A stretch of 64,000 nt of DNA from Pseudomonas iranensis (GCF_014268585.2 NZ_CP077092.1:1860001-1924000), one strand, 5' to 3'; shown: positions 37,378 through 47,019, numbered from the stretch's first letter. Notes: generated by a model not told the origin, from the sequence alone. Numbers and translations: made by a program.

Positions 37378-38745
37378 ATGCCTGCGACCCCCAACATTCT
37401 TCTTCAGACCGCCGCTCAGGCCAAGGCGCAAGCCGCCTCTGCCAAATCGTCGGCAATGGCCGCAGACGCCGGGGACAACGCCTCCAGCTTCGCCAAAGTG
37501 TTCGCCGATCAGGCGCCGGCCAAGTCTGCCGTGAGTGCTGACAATTCAGTCAAGCCGGCACGCGACAAGGTCGCGGACAGCAGCGGCAAAAAGGATATCG
37601 GCGAAGATCAGTCTGCCGCGCCCGAGCCAGCAGTTGCCGATAGCGGCAAAGCGTTGCCTGCCGACAAAGCGGCGACGAGCGACGACGCGACTGCCACTGC
37701 CGATGACACCACTGAAACGGTACAAACCCCTGTGGCCGATGCCGCGCCTGTAGATCCGGCGCTTGATCCGGCCTTGGCGCAAGTCGTTCAGCCGTTGGTG
37801 GCAGCGCCTGTGGTGCAAGCACCAACAGTCACCACGCCAGCCCAGCCGGAAACCGAAACGCCTGCATTGGCGGTCGTGTCGGGCATGGTCAAAGATCCGG
37901 CGGCCACCGACAGCGAATTTGATCCAACAGCCGACCCGCTCGATTCGCTGCCGGCCGTGCGCATGGCGATGGAGCAGGGCGGGCATATTTCTGCCGCCAG
38001 CCAGGCGCAACCGAAAGCCACGCCTGCTCAAGCTCAGGCTGACGGCGAATTGACCGCCGCGCAGAACTTTGCCGCCGGCATGGCCAGCATGCTCGACGTG
38101 CAGGCCGACAAGGACAGCACCAGCCAGGGCGGCGAAAAAGCTTTCAGCGGGTTGATCGACGATGGTCTGAAGGACCTGAAATCCGCCACCAGCGACACCC
38201 GCGTCGACGACTTCGCCAACCGTCTGGCGGCACTCACCCAGGCCGCTACGCCGAAAACCGCCAATGCGCTGCCGGTAAATCAGCCGATCGCCATGCACCA
38301 GAGCGGCTGGACCGAAGAAGTGGTCAACCGCGTGATGTACCTGTCCAGCGTCAACCTGAAGGCCGCCGACATTCAGTTGCAGCCGGCGGAGCTGGGGCGT
38401 CTGGATATCCGCGTGAACATGGTTCCCGATCAGCAGACCCAGGTCACCTTCATGAGCGCGCATCCGAGCGTGCGTGAAGCGCTCGACAGCCAGATGCACC
38501 GCCTGCGCGACATGTTCAACCAGCAGGGCATGGGCCAGGTCGACGTCAACGTCGCCGACCAGAACCGTGGCTGGCAGGGGCAGCAAGGGCAGGAGCAGGC
38601 GCAGCAGGGGCAGAGTGGCCGGACCAGCGCTGCGGGTGGCCGCTTGGATTCGGCGGATGAGGAATTGGCACCGGCTACTGTCGCTGAAGTGGCGGCGCAG
38701 ACTACCAGCGTCATCGGTACCAGCGCGGTCGACTATTACGCCTGA
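37378..38745 (+). CDS. fliK: Flagellar hook-length control protein FliK
   Basis: The product has 455 residues. The N-terminal two thirds are low-complexity Ala/Asp/Pro/Thr sequence, the molecular ruler. The C-terminal Flg_hook domain (about 310-420) includes LQPAELGRLDIRVNM, QTQVTFMSAHPSVREALDSQ and LRDMFNQQGM. It measures hook length and switches export specificity through FlhB. The tail after residue 400 is rich in Gln/Gly. Confidence 0.93.
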   Translation: MPATPNILLQTAAQAKAQAASAKSSAMAADAGDNASSFAKVFADQAPAKSAVSADNSVKPARDKVADSSGKKDIGEDQSAAPEPAVADSGKALPADKAATSDDATATADDTTETVQTPVADAAPVDPALDPALAQVVQPLVAAPVVQAPTVTTPAQPETETPALAVVSGMVKDPAATDSEFDPTADPLDSLPAVRMAMEQGGHISAASQAQPKATPAQAQADGELTAAQNFAAGMASMLDVQADKDSTSQGGEKAFSGLIDDGLKDLKSATSDTRVDDFANRLAALTQAATPKTANALPVNQPIAMHQSGWTEEVVNRVMYLSSVNLKAADIQLQPAELGRLDIRVNMVPDQQTQVTFMSAHPSVREALDSQMHRLRDMFNQQGMGQVDVNVADQNRGWQGQQGQEQAQQGQSGRTSAAGGRLDSADEELAPATVAEVAAQTTSVIGTSAVDYYA

Positions 38746-38757
38746 GCAAATCAAGAG

Positions 38758-38975
38758 CCCCTCACCCTAGCCCTCTCCCAGAGGGAGAGGGGACCGATTG
38801 GGGAATCTTGAAGAACTACGCCGACCTGAACGAGCATCGCTGAATCCGTTCGACATTCGGCGACCTGTTGATTCCCGCCCTGAACTTGCAATCACCTCGG
38901 TTGTGCAGGTCGATGTCCAGCCCCATTACATCTCGGTCGGCCCCCTCTCCCTCCGGGAGAGGGCTGGGGTGAGGG
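38758..38975. repeat. 218-bp element with inverted ends between fliK and fliL
   Basis: The left end CCCTCACCCTAGCCCTCTCC and the right end GGGAGAGGGCTGGGGTGAGG are inverted copies with one mismatch over about 21 bp; each end also folds on itself (CCTCTCCC with GGGAGAGG). The interior has no ORF. I associate this type of end with a dispersed non-coding repeat of fluorescent pseudomonads. It occupies most of the fliK-fliL gap. Confidence 0.75.
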
Positions 38976-39015
38976 TGCTTTTGACTTTAGCGTCGTTCTC
39001 GACCTCCGACACTTC

Positions 39016-39031
39016 TGGCATAACACTTGCT
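39016..39031 (+). promoter_or_regulatory. Sigma-54 promoter of the fliL operon
   Basis: TGGCATAACACTTGCT has TGGCA, TTGC and exact GG-N10-GC spacing, 52 bp before fliL. It would drive fliLMNOPQR-flhB. It lies just outside the repeat element at 38758-38975. Confidence 0.88.
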
Positions 39032-39082
39032 CTTGCCTTGCCGTGCGACTGTGAAACCCCCGATTAGTGACGGATTATTGGC

Positions 39083-39586
39083 ATGGCGAAGAGCGAAGCT
39101 GCAGCAGTAAAAGACCCCGCAACCAAAGGCAAACTCAAGCTGATCATCGTGATCGTGCTGGCGTTGCTGGTGGCCATTGGTGCATCCGTCGGGGCGACCT
39201 GGTTCTTCATGCACGGCGCGCAGAGCAAGCCTGCCGAGGCCGCTGAAGCAGCGCCGGTCGGCAAGCAGGCGGCGATTTTCGAGCCGATGGCGCCGGCCTT
39301 CGTTGCCAACTACAACCAGAACGGCCGTCAGCGCTACATGCAGGTGAGCATCACCATGCTGGCGCGTAATCAGGCCGATCTGGACGCGCTCAAAGTGCAC
39401 ATGCCGGTTATCCGCAACAACCTGGTGATGCTCTTCTCCGGTCAGGATTTCGCCACCCTGGCGACACCGGTCGGACAAGAGATGTTGCGCCAGAAGGCCA
39501 CCGCCAGCGTCCAGGAAGTGGCGCAGAAAGAACTGGGCAAAGTGGTCATCGAACAGTTGCTTTTCACTAATTTCGTACTGCAGTAG
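39083..39586 (+). CDS. fliL: Flagellar basal body-associated protein FliL
   Basis: The product has 167 residues. One membrane anchor spans residues 23-46 (LIIVIVLALLVAIGASVGATW), then a periplasmic domain with NGRQRYMQVSITMLARNQ. FliL surrounds the stator and supports torque. The C-terminal LFTNFVLQ is the conserved ending. Confidence 0.95.
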   Translation: MAKSEAAAVKDPATKGKLKLIIVIVLALLVAIGASVGATWFFMHGAQSKPAEAAEAAPVGKQAAIFEPMAPAFVANYNQNGRQRYMQVSITMLARNQADLDALKVHMPVIRNNLVMLFSGQDFATLATPVGQEMLRQKATASVQEVAQKELGKVVIEQLLFTNFVLQ

Positions 39587-39595
39587 GAACACGAC

Positions 39596-40564
39596 ATGGC
39601 CGTGCAGGATCTGCTGTCCCAGGATGAAATCGATGCGCTGCTGCATGGCGTCGATGATGGTCTGGTACAGACCGATAATGCTGCCGAACCCGGCAGTGTC
39701 AAAAGCTACGACCTGACCAGCCAGGATCGCATCGTCCGTGGACGCATGCCGACGCTGGAAATGATCAACGAGCGCTTTGCCCGCTACACCCGCATCAGCA
39801 TGTTCAACATGCTGCGCCGCTCGGCGGACGTGGCTGTCGGTGGCGTGCAGGTGATGAAGTTCGGCGAATACGTGCACTCGCTGTACGTGCCGACCAGCCT
39901 CAACCTGGTCAAGATCAAACCGCTGCGCGGCACCGCGCTGTTCATCCTCGACGCCAAACTGGTGTTCAAGCTGGTGGACAACTTTTTCGGTGGTGACGGC
40001 CGTCACGCCAAGATCGAAGGGCGTGAGTTCACCCCGACCGAACTGCGCGTAGTGCGCATGGTGCTCGAGCAGGCTTTCGTCGATCTGAAGGAAGCCTGGC
40101 AGGCGATCATGGAAGTCAATTTCGAGTACATCAACTCGGAAGTGAACCCGGCCATGGCCAACATCGTCGGCCCGAGCGAAGCGATTGTGGTCTCCACCTT
40201 CCACATCGAACTCGATGGCGGTGGCGGCGATCTGCACGTGACCATGCCGTACTCGATGATCGAGCCGGTGCGCGAGATGCTCGACGCCGGTTTCCAGTCC
40301 GACCTCGACGATCAGGACGAGCGCTGGGTCAACGCCCTGCGCCAGGACGTGCTCGATGTCGACGTGCCGATCGGTGCCACCGTGGCCCGCCGCCAGTTGA
40401 AGCTGCGCGACATCCTGCACATGCAACCGGGCGATGTGATCCCGGTCGAGATGCCGGAAGACATGATCATGCGCGCCAACGGCGTGCCGGCCTTCAAGGT
40501 CAAGATGGGCTCGCACAAAGGCAACCTCGCGTTGCAGGTGATCGAGCCGATCGAGCGTCGCTGA
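39596..40564 (+). CDS. fliM: Motor switch protein FliM
   Basis: The product has 322 residues. The N-terminal CheY-P binding peptide DLLSQDEIDALLHGVDDG is intact, followed by the central CheC-like domain (NMLRRSADVAVGGVQ, GGDGRHAKIEGREFTPTELR) and a C-terminal SpoA domain. It links CheY-P binding to rotor reversal. It lies 9 bp after fliL. Confidence 0.97.
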   Translation: MAVQDLLSQDEIDALLHGVDDGLVQTDNAAEPGSVKSYDLTSQDRIVRGRMPTLEMINERFARYTRISMFNMLRRSADVAVGGVQVMKFGEYVHSLYVPTSLNLVKIKPLRGTALFILDAKLVFKLVDNFFGGDGRHAKIEGREFTPTELRVVRMVLEQAFVDLKEAWQAIMEVNFEYINSEVNPAMANIVGPSEAIVVSTFHIELDGGGGDLHVTMPYSMIEPVREMLDAGFQSDLDDQDERWVNALRQDVLDVDVPIGATVARRQLKLRDILHMQPGDVIPVEMPEDMIMRANGVPAFKVKMGSHKGNLALQVIEPIERR

Positions 40565-40616
40565 GACGGCGCTTTTCACCCCCGTATTTAACCGAATTGT
40601 TGCCCGCCGAGGACAC

Positions 40617-41078
40617 ATGATGAACGACGATATGAACGCGCAGGACGACCAGGCTCTGGCCGATGAATGGGCTGCGGCCCTGGAAGAAACCGGTGATGCC
40701 GGCCAGGCTGACATCGATGCACTGCTGGCTGCCGACGCAGGCACTTCCAGCTCCAACCGTCTGCCGATGGAAGAGTTCGGCAGCGTGCCGAAGAACAACG
40801 ATCCGGTGACCCTCGACGGTCCGAACCTGGACGTGATCCTCGACATCCCGGTGTCGATTTCCATGGAAGTCGGCAGCACCGACATCAACATCCGCAACCT
40901 GCTGCAACTCAACCAGGGTTCGGTGATCGAGCTTGATCGTCTGGCCGGTGAGCCGCTCGACGTGCTGGTCAACGGCACCCTGATCGCGCACGGCGAAGTA
41001 GTGGTGGTCAACGAGAAGTTCGGCATCCGCCTGACTGACGTGATCAGCCCAAGCGAACGCATCAAGAAGCTGCGCTGA
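40617..41078 (+). CDS. fliN: Motor switch protein FliN
   Basis: The product has 153 residues. A variable acidic N-terminal region (containing QADIDALLAADAG) precedes a C-terminal SpoA domain (LDVILDIPVSISMEVGSTDI, IRNLLQLNQGSVIELDRLAG, EKFGIRLTDVISPSERIKKL). It forms the lower C ring with FliM. Two consecutive ATGs stand at the start; the first is used, with CGAGGA upstream. Confidence 0.97.
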   Translation: MMNDDMNAQDDQALADEWAAALEETGDAGQADIDALLAADAGTSSSNRLPMEEFGSVPKNNDPVTLDGPNLDVILDIPVSISMEVGSTDINIRNLLQLNQGSVIELDRLAGEPLDVLVNGTLIAHGEVVVVNEKFGIRLTDVISPSERIKKLR

Positions 41079-41531
41079 GTGAAAAGGTTTCTCTGGGTGC
41101 TGCTGGCATGGCCGTTGGGCGTGCTGGCTGCCGAGCCGAGCGCAACCACCGCTGCCCCTGCCGCCACCGCGCCGATGGTCAACAGCGGCGTGGCCGGTCA
41201 GTTGACGCAACTGGTGTTCGGTTTGCTGCTGGTGCTGGGCTTGATCTTCTTCCTCGCCTGGCTGCTGCGCCGCGTGCAACAGGCGGGGCCGGCGGGCAAG
41301 GGCCAGGTGATCGAGTTGATCGGTTCCCGCGCGCTCGGCCCGCGTGACCGCTTGATGCTGGTGCAGGTCGGCAATGAGCAGATTCTGCTCGGCCTCAGCC
41401 CCGGCACCATCACCGCGCTGCACGTGCTCAAAGAGCCGGTCGAAGTCCCCACTGCCAGCGAAAAAGCGACGCCGGAATTTGCTCAGCATCTGCTGAAGAT
41501 TCTTGGCAAGGACCAAAAGGATACGAAGTAA
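41079..41531 (+). CDS. fliO: Flagellar biosynthesis protein FliO
   Basis: The product has 150 residues and starts at a GTG immediately after the fliN stop. A signal-like N-terminus ([16 protein letters not shown]) and a membrane helix near residues 45-65 ([19 protein letters not shown]) precede a cytoplasmic domain ([20 protein letters not shown]). FliO helps assemble the FliP pore. It shares one base with fliP (TAATG). Confidence 0.93.
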   Translation: MKRFLWVLLAWPLGVLAAEPSATTAAPAATAPMVNSGVAGQLTQLVFGLLLVLGLIFFLAWLLRRVQQAGPAGKGQVIELIGSRALGPRDRLMLVQVGNEQILLGLSPGTITALHVLKEPVEVPTASEKATPEFAQHLLKILGKDQKDTK

Positions 41532-42289
41532 TGGGTGCGCTCCGCATCGTCTTGACGCTGCTCCTGTTGCTGGCCGCGCCGCTGGCGTTCGCCGCCGATC
41601 CGTTGTCGATCCCGGCGATCACGCTGGGCACCAATGCCGACGGCGCGCAGGAATATTCGGTCAGTCTGCAGATCCTGCTGATCATGACCGCGCTGAGCTT
41701 TATTCCAGCGGCGGTCATCCTGATGACCAGCTTCACGCGGATCATCATCGTCTTCTCGATCCTGCGTCAGGCCCTCGGCCTGCAACAGACGCCGTCGAAC
41801 CAGATCCTCACCGGCATGGCGCTGTTCCTGACGCTGTTCATCATGGCGCCGGTGTTCGACCGGGTGAACAACGACGCGCTGCAACCGTATCTGGCGGAAA
41901 CCCTAACCGCCCAGCAGGCGGTGGAAAAGGCTCAGGTGCCGATCAAGGACTTCATGCTCGCGCAGACCCGCACCAGCGATCTGGAGCTGTTCATGCGCCT
42001 GTCCAAGCGCACCGACATCGCCAGCCCGGATCAGGCGCCGCTGACCATTCTGGTACCGGCGTTCGTGACCTCCGAGCTTAAAACCGCCTTCCAGATCGGC
42101 TTCATGATCTTCATTCCGTTCCTGATCATCGACCTCGTTGTCGCGAGCGTGCTGATGGCCATGGGTATGATGATGCTCTCGCCGCTGATTATCTCGCTGC
42201 CGTTCAAGATCATGCTGTTCGTGCTGGTCGATGGCTGGGCGCTGATCATCGGTACTCTGGCCAGCAGTTTTGGAGGTGTTTCGCCATGA
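41531..42289 (+). CDS. fliP: Export gate protein FliP
   Basis: The product has 252 residues. A cleavable signal peptide ([16 protein letters not shown]) is followed by [39 protein letters not shown] and late membrane helices with [22 protein letters not shown]. It forms the FliPQR export pore. It overlaps fliQ by 4 bp. Confidence 0.97.
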   Translation: MGALRIVLTLLLLLAAPLAFAADPLSIPAITLGTNADGAQEYSVSLQILLIMTALSFIPAAVILMTSFTRIIIVFSILRQALGLQQTPSNQILTGMALFLTLFIMAPVFDRVNNDALQPYLAETLTAQQAVEKAQVPIKDFMLAQTRTSDLELFMRLSKRTDIASPDQAPLTILVPAFVTSELKTAFQIGFMIFIPFLIIDLVVASVLMAMGMMMLSPLIISLPFKIMLFVLVDGWALIIGTLASSFGGVSP

Positions 42290-42555
42290 CGCCGGAAGTC
42301 GCGGTCGATATTTTTCGTGAAGCCCTGTGGCTGACCACCATGATGGTCGCCATCCTGGTGGTGCCGAGCCTTTTGGTCGGCCTGCTGGTGTCGATGTTCC
42401 AGGCCGCCACGCAGATCAACGAACAGACCCTGAGCTTCCTGCCGCGTTTGCTGGTGATGCTGGTGACCCTGATCATCGGCGGTCCGTGGATCGTGCAGAC
42501 GTTCATGGAGTACATCATCCAGCTGTACAAAAACATTCCGATGGTCATCGGCTAA
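42286..42555 (+). CDS. fliQ: Export gate protein FliQ
   Basis: The product has 89 residues and two membrane helices ([20 protein letters not shown] and [20 protein letters not shown]). The signature [17 protein letters not shown] lies between them. It joins FliP and FliR in the export gate. Confidence 0.97.
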   Translation: MTPEVAVDIFREALWLTTMMVAILVVPSLLVGLLVSMFQAATQINEQTLSFLPRLLVMLVTLIIGGPWIVQTFMEYIIQLYKNIPMVIG

Positions 42556-42558
42556 GCC

Positions 42559-43344
42559 ATGCAGTCGCTGCTTCAGCTGACCGACACCCAGATCAGCACC
42601 TGGGTGGCGTCATTCATGTTGCCGCTGTTTCGCGTGGCGTCGATGCTGATGGTCATGCCGGTGTTCGGCACCACCCTGATTCCGCGGCGCGTGCGCCTGT
42701 ATTTCGCCGTGGCGATCACCGTGGTCATCACCCCGGCGCTGCCGCCGATGCCGGCCGTCAGCCCGCTGGATCTCAGCGGCCTGCTGCTGATCGGCGAGCA
42801 GATTCTGGTCGGCGCCGTGCTCGGCTTTTCCCTGCAACTGTTCTTCCAGGCTTTCGCCGTCGCCGGGCAGATTGTCGCGGTGCAGATGGGTATGGGCTTC
42901 GCCTCGATGATCGACCCTACCAACGGCGTTTCGGTGGCGGTGATCGGGCAGTTCTTCACCATGCTGGTGACGTTGCTGTTCCTGTCGATGAACGGCCATC
43001 TGGTGGTGTTCGAAGTCCTCACTGAAAGTTTCACCACGCTGCCGGTCGGCGGCGGTCTGATGGTTGCGCATTACTGGGAACTGGCCGGCAAACTCGGCTG
43101 GGTACTCGGCGCCGCATTGCTGCTGGTGTTGCCGGCCGTCACCGCACTGTTGGTGGTCAATATCGCGTTCGGCGTGATGACCCGCGCCGCGCCGCAACTG
43201 AACATCTTCTCGATCGGTTTTCCGCTGACCCTGGTGCTCGGCCTGTTCATCGTCTGGGTCGGCCTTGCGGACATTCTCAACCAGTATCAACCGCTGGCCA
43301 GCGAGGCCTTGCAGTTGCTACGCGAACTGGCACGGGCGCGCTGA
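42559..43344 (+). CDS. fliR: Export gate protein FliR
   Basis: The product is a 261-residue membrane protein with about six helices. Recognisable segments are PLFRVASMLMVMPVFGTTLI, QIVAVQMGMGFASMIDP and APQLNIFSIGFPLTLVLGL. Sits three bases after fliQ and three before flhB. Confidence 0.96.
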   Translation: MQSLLQLTDTQISTWVASFMLPLFRVASMLMVMPVFGTTLIPRRVRLYFAVAITVVITPALPPMPAVSPLDLSGLLLIGEQILVGAVLGFSLQLFFQAFAVAGQIVAVQMGMGFASMIDPTNGVSVAVIGQFFTMLVTLLFLSMNGHLVVFEVLTESFTTLPVGGGLMVAHYWELAGKLGWVLGAALLLVLPAVTALLVVNIAFGVMTRAAPQLNIFSIGFPLTLVLGLFIVWVGLADILNQYQPLASEALQLLRELARAR

Positions 43345-43347
43345 GTC

Positions 43348-44487
43348 ATGGCAGAGAGCGAGAGCGGTCAGGACAAGACAGAAGACCCCACGGAGAAACG
43401 CAAAAAGGACTCCCGTGAGAAGGGTGAGATTGCCCGCTCCAAAGAGCTCAACACTCTGGCCGTGATGATGGCCGGTGCCTCTGCGCTGCTGATCTTCGGC
43501 GGCATGCTCGCGCAAGAAATGATGGACGTGATGCGCCTGAACTTCACCCTGTCCCGCGAAGTGGTGATGGACCAAGGCGCGATGGGCCGGTTCTTGCTGG
43601 AGTCGGGCCTGATCGCCTTGCTGGCGATTCAGCCGGTGATGATCACCCTGTTGCTCGCCGCCATCATCGGGCCGATTTCCCTGGGTGGCTGGCTGTTCGC
43701 CGCAAAGTCGCTGGCGCCCAAATTCAGCCGGATGAACCCGGCCGCCGGCCTCAAACGCATGTTCTCGTTCAAGGCTGTGGTCGAACTGCTCAAGGCCCTG
43801 GCGAAGTTTTTGATTACTCTGGGTGTGGCACTGTTGGTGCTGTCCGCCGACGTCGATGATCTTCTGCGCATCGCCCACGAACCACTGGACATGGCGATCA
43901 TTCACAGCGTCCTGCTGGTGGGCTGGAGCACGCTGTGGCTGGCCTGCGGCCTGATCATCATCGCCGCTGTCGACGTACCGGTGCAGCTCTGGGAAGCGCA
44001 CAAGAAACTGCTGATGACCAAGCAGGAAGTGCGCGACGAGCACAAGGACCAGGAAGGCCGCCCGGAGGTCAAACAACGCATCCGTCAGACTCAACGCGAA
44101 ATGTCCCAGCGGCGCATGATGGCAGCGATTCCCGAAGCCGACGTGGTCATCACCAACCCGACCCACTACGCCGTCGCGCTCAAATACGACTCGGAAAAGG
44201 GCGGCGCCCCGGTGCTGCTGGCCAAGGGCAGCGACTTCATCGCCCTGAAAATCCGCGAAATCGCCGTGGCCAATAACGTCATGCTGCTTGAGTCGCCCGC
44301 GTTGGCGCGCTCGATCTATTACTCAACTGAGCTTGAGCAGGAAATTCCTGGCGGGCTGTATCTGGCAGTGGCGCAGGTATTGGCCTACGTCTACCAGATC
44401 CGCCAACACCAGGCGGGCAAGGGCAAGCGGCCGGATCCGTTGAAGGATGATTTGCCGATTCCGCCGGATTTGCGTCGGGATTCCTGA
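43348..44487 (+). CDS. flhB: Flagellar export switch protein FlhB
   Basis: The product has 379 residues. The N-terminal EDPTEKRKKDSREKGEIARS is followed by four membrane helices. The cytoplasmic domain has the autocleavage site N-P-T-H in VVITNPTHYAVALKY near residue 268. Cleavage lets FliK switch export from hook to filament proteins. The C-terminal PDPLKDDLPIPPDLRRDS tail resembles other pseudomonad FlhB proteins. It ends the fliL operon. Confidence 0.97.
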   Translation: MAESESGQDKTEDPTEKRKKDSREKGEIARSKELNTLAVMMAGASALLIFGGMLAQEMMDVMRLNFTLSREVVMDQGAMGRFLLESGLIALLAIQPVMITLLLAAIIGPISLGGWLFAAKSLAPKFSRMNPAAGLKRMFSFKAVVELLKALAKFLITLGVALLVLSADVDDLLRIAHEPLDMAIIHSVLLVGWSTLWLACGLIIIAAVDVPVQLWEAHKKLLMTKQEVRDEHKDQEGRPEVKQRIRQTQREMSQRRMMAAIPEADVVITNPTHYAVALKYDSEKGGAPVLLAKGSDFIALKIREIAVANNVMLLESPALARSIYYSTELEQEIPGGLYLAVAQVLAYVYQIRQHQAGKGKRPDPLKDDLPIPPDLRRDS

Positions 44488-44553
44488 CGTTGTTTGCAGC
44501 CGTTGGGTATTGAGCACCTGATCGTCTCATCGCGTACACAGCCGAAAACGAAG

Positions 44554-44590
44554 AACCCGCCGCCCCGATTTAACGGGGCAGCGGTTGTTT
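44554..44590 (+). terminator. Terminator after flhB
   Basis: AACCCGCCGCCCCG (44554-44567) pairs with CGGGGCAGCGGTT (44574-44586) with one mismatch and a short loop, followed by GTTT. The rest of the 44488-44784 gap carries the palindrome described separately. Confidence 0.65.
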
Positions 44591-44700
44591 ATGCCTGCAC
44601 ATATGCGGGTCGGCTCCTGCAGTGGTCATTGCGGCGGGGGGGGTATTGATCGTGCCTACGCTCTGCGTGGCAATGCCGTTGGTCTGGAAAGGCCTTGAAC

Positions 44701-44716
44701 CTGTCAACTCTGACAG
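44701..44716 (+). promoter_or_regulatory. Palindrome copy 1, upstream of the 221-aa gene
   Basis: CTGTCA-ACTC-TGACAG is a perfect 6-N4-6 palindrome followed by TAGAC. Its centre is 76.5 bp before the ATG at 44785. Two further copies stand at the same distance from two other genes of the cassette. A TTGAAC directly in front (44695-44700) could be a -35 box. Confidence 0.75.
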
Positions 44717-44784
44717 TAGACGGGGAGCTGTCCATAGCAGCGAAATAGTGGGCGGACATTTTCCGTACCCTGGAGAGCAAGATC

Positions 44785-45450
44785 ATGGCAGAGCGTATTT
44801 ACCGAAAGCTTGAGGGCATGGGGCTGAAATTTGTTTCAGGACGACTGGAGCAGAATACACAGGAGCGGACCATCGGTTACACCGTCACTTTCGAGATGAA
44901 TCTGGACTTCACCCATTTCAAGCAGATGGCCAATCAATATATCCCGAACTATCTCGACAGCCGCGCCAACGCGATCAGGCCTGAGCTGGATGGTTTGGCT
45001 GGCCACAATTCCTACAACCTGTTGGGGGAGGGGGAAAATATCGGTGGCAATCAGGCGTTGTTCGCACTCTTCACCTCCCCCGAAAATTACAACGATCAAT
45101 GGGCGACCGGTCCTAAACGGCGGGTGCGTTATGGCAAACCGCAGTTTGTGCAGGACGGGCAAAAGCTAAGCGTGACTGCACGCAGAGACTTCAGATCGCT
45201 GGATGACACTGCTCAGATCGAACTCGGGGAGTTGCCGGTCATTCAGTTTCATTGGGAGCTCAATCTACTGCAAAGTGATCTGGCGGCTCCGGGAGTCACT
45301 GCGCCAGTGACGAAGGTTGTGTTGATGTACATGAATGAGGACTTCGTTGAAGTCGAAGGTGAGCAGCTTTTTCGGGGAACACTCTACATTGACCGCAATC
45401 GGCTCGGCTTCGGCAATATTGCGCCCGATCAGATCCTGACCGCGCAATAA
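44785..45450 (+). CDS. Hypothetical protein (221 aa) of the accessory cassette
   Basis: I do not recognise a family. The chain is soluble, without signal peptide, membrane helix or cysteines. It looks beta-rich with alternating hydrophobics (TIGYTVTFEMNLDFTHF; VIQFHWELNLLQSDL; TKVVLMYMNEDFVEVEG). GGAGAGC precedes the ATG. Codon usage is less GC-biased than in the flagellar genes around it, which suggests later arrival. It faces the minus-strand gene at 45584-46933 and shares a two-way terminator with it; a palindrome copy lies at the same offset upstream. Confidence 0.75.
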   Translation: MAERIYRKLEGMGLKFVSGRLEQNTQERTIGYTVTFEMNLDFTHFKQMANQYIPNYLDSRANAIRPELDGLAGHNSYNLLGEGENIGGNQALFALFTSPENYNDQWATGPKRRVRYGKPQFVQDGQKLSVTARRDFRSLDDTAQIELGELPVIQFHWELNLLQSDLAAPGVTAPVTKVVLMYMNEDFVEVEGEQLFRGTLYIDRNRLGFGNIAPDQILTAQ

Positions 45451-45459
45451 CCTGCGTTA

Positions 45460-45500
45460 AAAAACGCCGTCCCGGTTGCGCGGTGCGGCGGTTTTTTATG
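45460..45500. terminator. Bidirectional terminator between convergent genes
   Basis: AAAAAACGCCG and CGGCGGTTTTTT pair with one bulge around a GC-rich loop. The A tract on one side and T tract on the other allow termination of both the 221-aa gene and the converging 449-aa gene. Confidence 0.75.
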
Positions 45501-45583
45501 CCTGAAACATGGCTTGGCTGTAAGGCTGCTTAGATCGACAATGGCAGCCACCGCCAAGGCGCACAATCCGACGGAGTAGTCGC

Positions 45584-46933
45584 TCAGCCAAGGTCTACTC
45601 TCAACGTGACTGTGAGTTCAGTGTCCTCCTTGAGTTCTTTCAGCCACTGCACCGGGGCCGCCACCGACAACCCATCCGGCGCATCGTTGGGCTCTCCTGA
45701 CCTCACGTCAGTGCTGACCGGATTGCCATTCTTGTCGATGCCGCTACAGGTAACCCAGACTGGCTGCCCTGGTTTGAACGACGTCCATTGCTGCGCGAGG
45801 ATCAGCGCACCTGCCGGTAGTTGTTGGACGTTCAATTCCTTGCTGACGTTGCCTGCGATGTTCGGCGTCGGCAAACGCGAGTCCTCATCGGCGATCTTGT
45901 TAACGTCAAACTCCACCACCGCAGATTCCCCGGCTGGCATTCCAGCGCGAATCAATTTCCACTGAAACTCAATCGACTTCCCACGCCATGCCGCCAGATA
46001 GGTGGCGCTCAATAAAATCTCTGCGACCCCTCCCTCGAAATCCACCAGCTCAAATGGCGGCGCACCCACCGGCGCATTCAACTGGACGAACTGAGCCTTA
46101 TCGCCTTGCTGTGCTGTGAAATCTTTGATCTGCAGCCACACTCCGTTCGGATAAACCAAGACATCGATCGGGCTCACAGCGGGTGGCGCCAGGGTGGGCT
46201 GTGGCAGCAATGGCCGAGGTTTTAAGTGCACGTTGATAGTCAATGGCAGCGAAACAGCCGAGGCGTTAGTCAGATAATCGACCACGTAATAAGTGAACCG
46301 GAACGCGGGGGCATCACCCGCTTGTTCAAACACTGATCTGGGGATCGGGATATTGATACTGGCTGGAACGGGTGGGAGTGGCGAAGTGGTCTCAGGCATC
46401 AGTTGATGCCTGAAAAGGTAGCCTTCGCAGTCCACATGGATTCGGTCGTACCAATTAACTCTGTTATAGCTAACGGTCAAAAAAAACTTGTCCGCTTCGT
46501 CGGGACCGACACTGGTATGGCTGGCCTTGAGTGTCAGCACCGGCGGCGTGCCACCGGGCGGAAGGCTATGGTAGAGCAGCTTCAGTTCCGGGGTAGGCAC
46601 CTCATCCTGGGAGATGCGCTTGATACCAAAGCGAACCTTGTTGAGAGGTGAATGAAAACGTCCGGCCGGAATAAATAACGATGTGTCTTCTGCTTCTTCT
46701 CCCTCTTTGATAGTCGTGTTAGCTACCAGCTCATCATTGAGATAAAGCCTGACCCCATCGCTTTTTTGCTGAGTGAGATAGGCAAGCATGATCATTTCGA
46801 ATCCTGCCTCATCCTTTCCGTCTGCAATGGATACGCCGCCATGATAGTTCTCATTGGCGGGTTGCAAATCAATCATCTCAGGCGCATAGGGCGGGGACAG
46901 CCGGACGGTTTTAGGTTCACGCTTGCATTCCAT
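45584..46933 (-). CDS. Hypothetical Ig-like-fold protein (449 aa) of the accessory cassette
   Basis: I cannot place it in a named family. There is no signal peptide or membrane helix. The sequence is Pro-rich and beta-strand-like throughout. It has repeated Ig-type edges such as VWVTCSGIDKNGNP near the C-terminus, DKFFLTVSYNRVNWYDRIHV near residue 155 and VVEFDVNKI near 345, suggesting three to four Ig-like domains. GGAGATTCATC before the ATG gives a good ribosome site. The gene diverges from the broken beta-propeller gene, with palindrome copies in between. Surface or secreted roles are possible but unsupported by a visible export signal. Confidence 0.75.
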   Translation of the reverse strand: MECKREPKTVRLSPPYAPEMIDLQPANENYHGGVSIADGKDEAGFEMIMLAYLTQQKSDGVRLYLNDELVANTTIKEGEEAEDTSLFIPAGRFHSPLNKVRFGIKRISQDEVPTPELKLLYHSLPPGGTPPVLTLKASHTSVGPDEADKFFLTVSYNRVNWYDRIHVDCEGYLFRHQLMPETTSPLPPVPASINIPIPRSVFEQAGDAPAFRFTYYVVDYLTNASAVSLPLTINVHLKPRPLLPQPTLAPPAVSPIDVLVYPNGVWLQIKDFTAQQGDKAQFVQLNAPVGAPPFELVDFEGGVAEILLSATYLAAWRGKSIEFQWKLIRAGMPAGESAVVEFDVNKIADEDSRLPTPNIAGNVSKELNVQQLPAGALILAQQWTSFKPGQPVWVTCSGIDKNGNPVSTDVRSGEPNDAPDGLSVAAPVQWLKELKEDTELTVTLRVDLG

Positions 46934-46999
46934 GATGAATCTCCAAGCTACGTTGCGGGTTGGCTTGCAGATATGTAGTTCCAGAAAAGTCTTTTAGTC

Positions 47000-47019
47000 A
47001 CCTGTCAAACCTGACAGGT
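47000..47019 (-). promoter_or_regulatory. Palindrome copy 2, upstream of the 449-aa gene
   Basis: ACCTGTCA-AACC-TGACAGGT is the longest copy, with 8-bp perfect arms. Read on the minus strand it is followed by GACTAAA. Its centre lies 76.5 bp before the start of the minus-strand gene, the same offset as copy 1. Confidence 0.75.
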
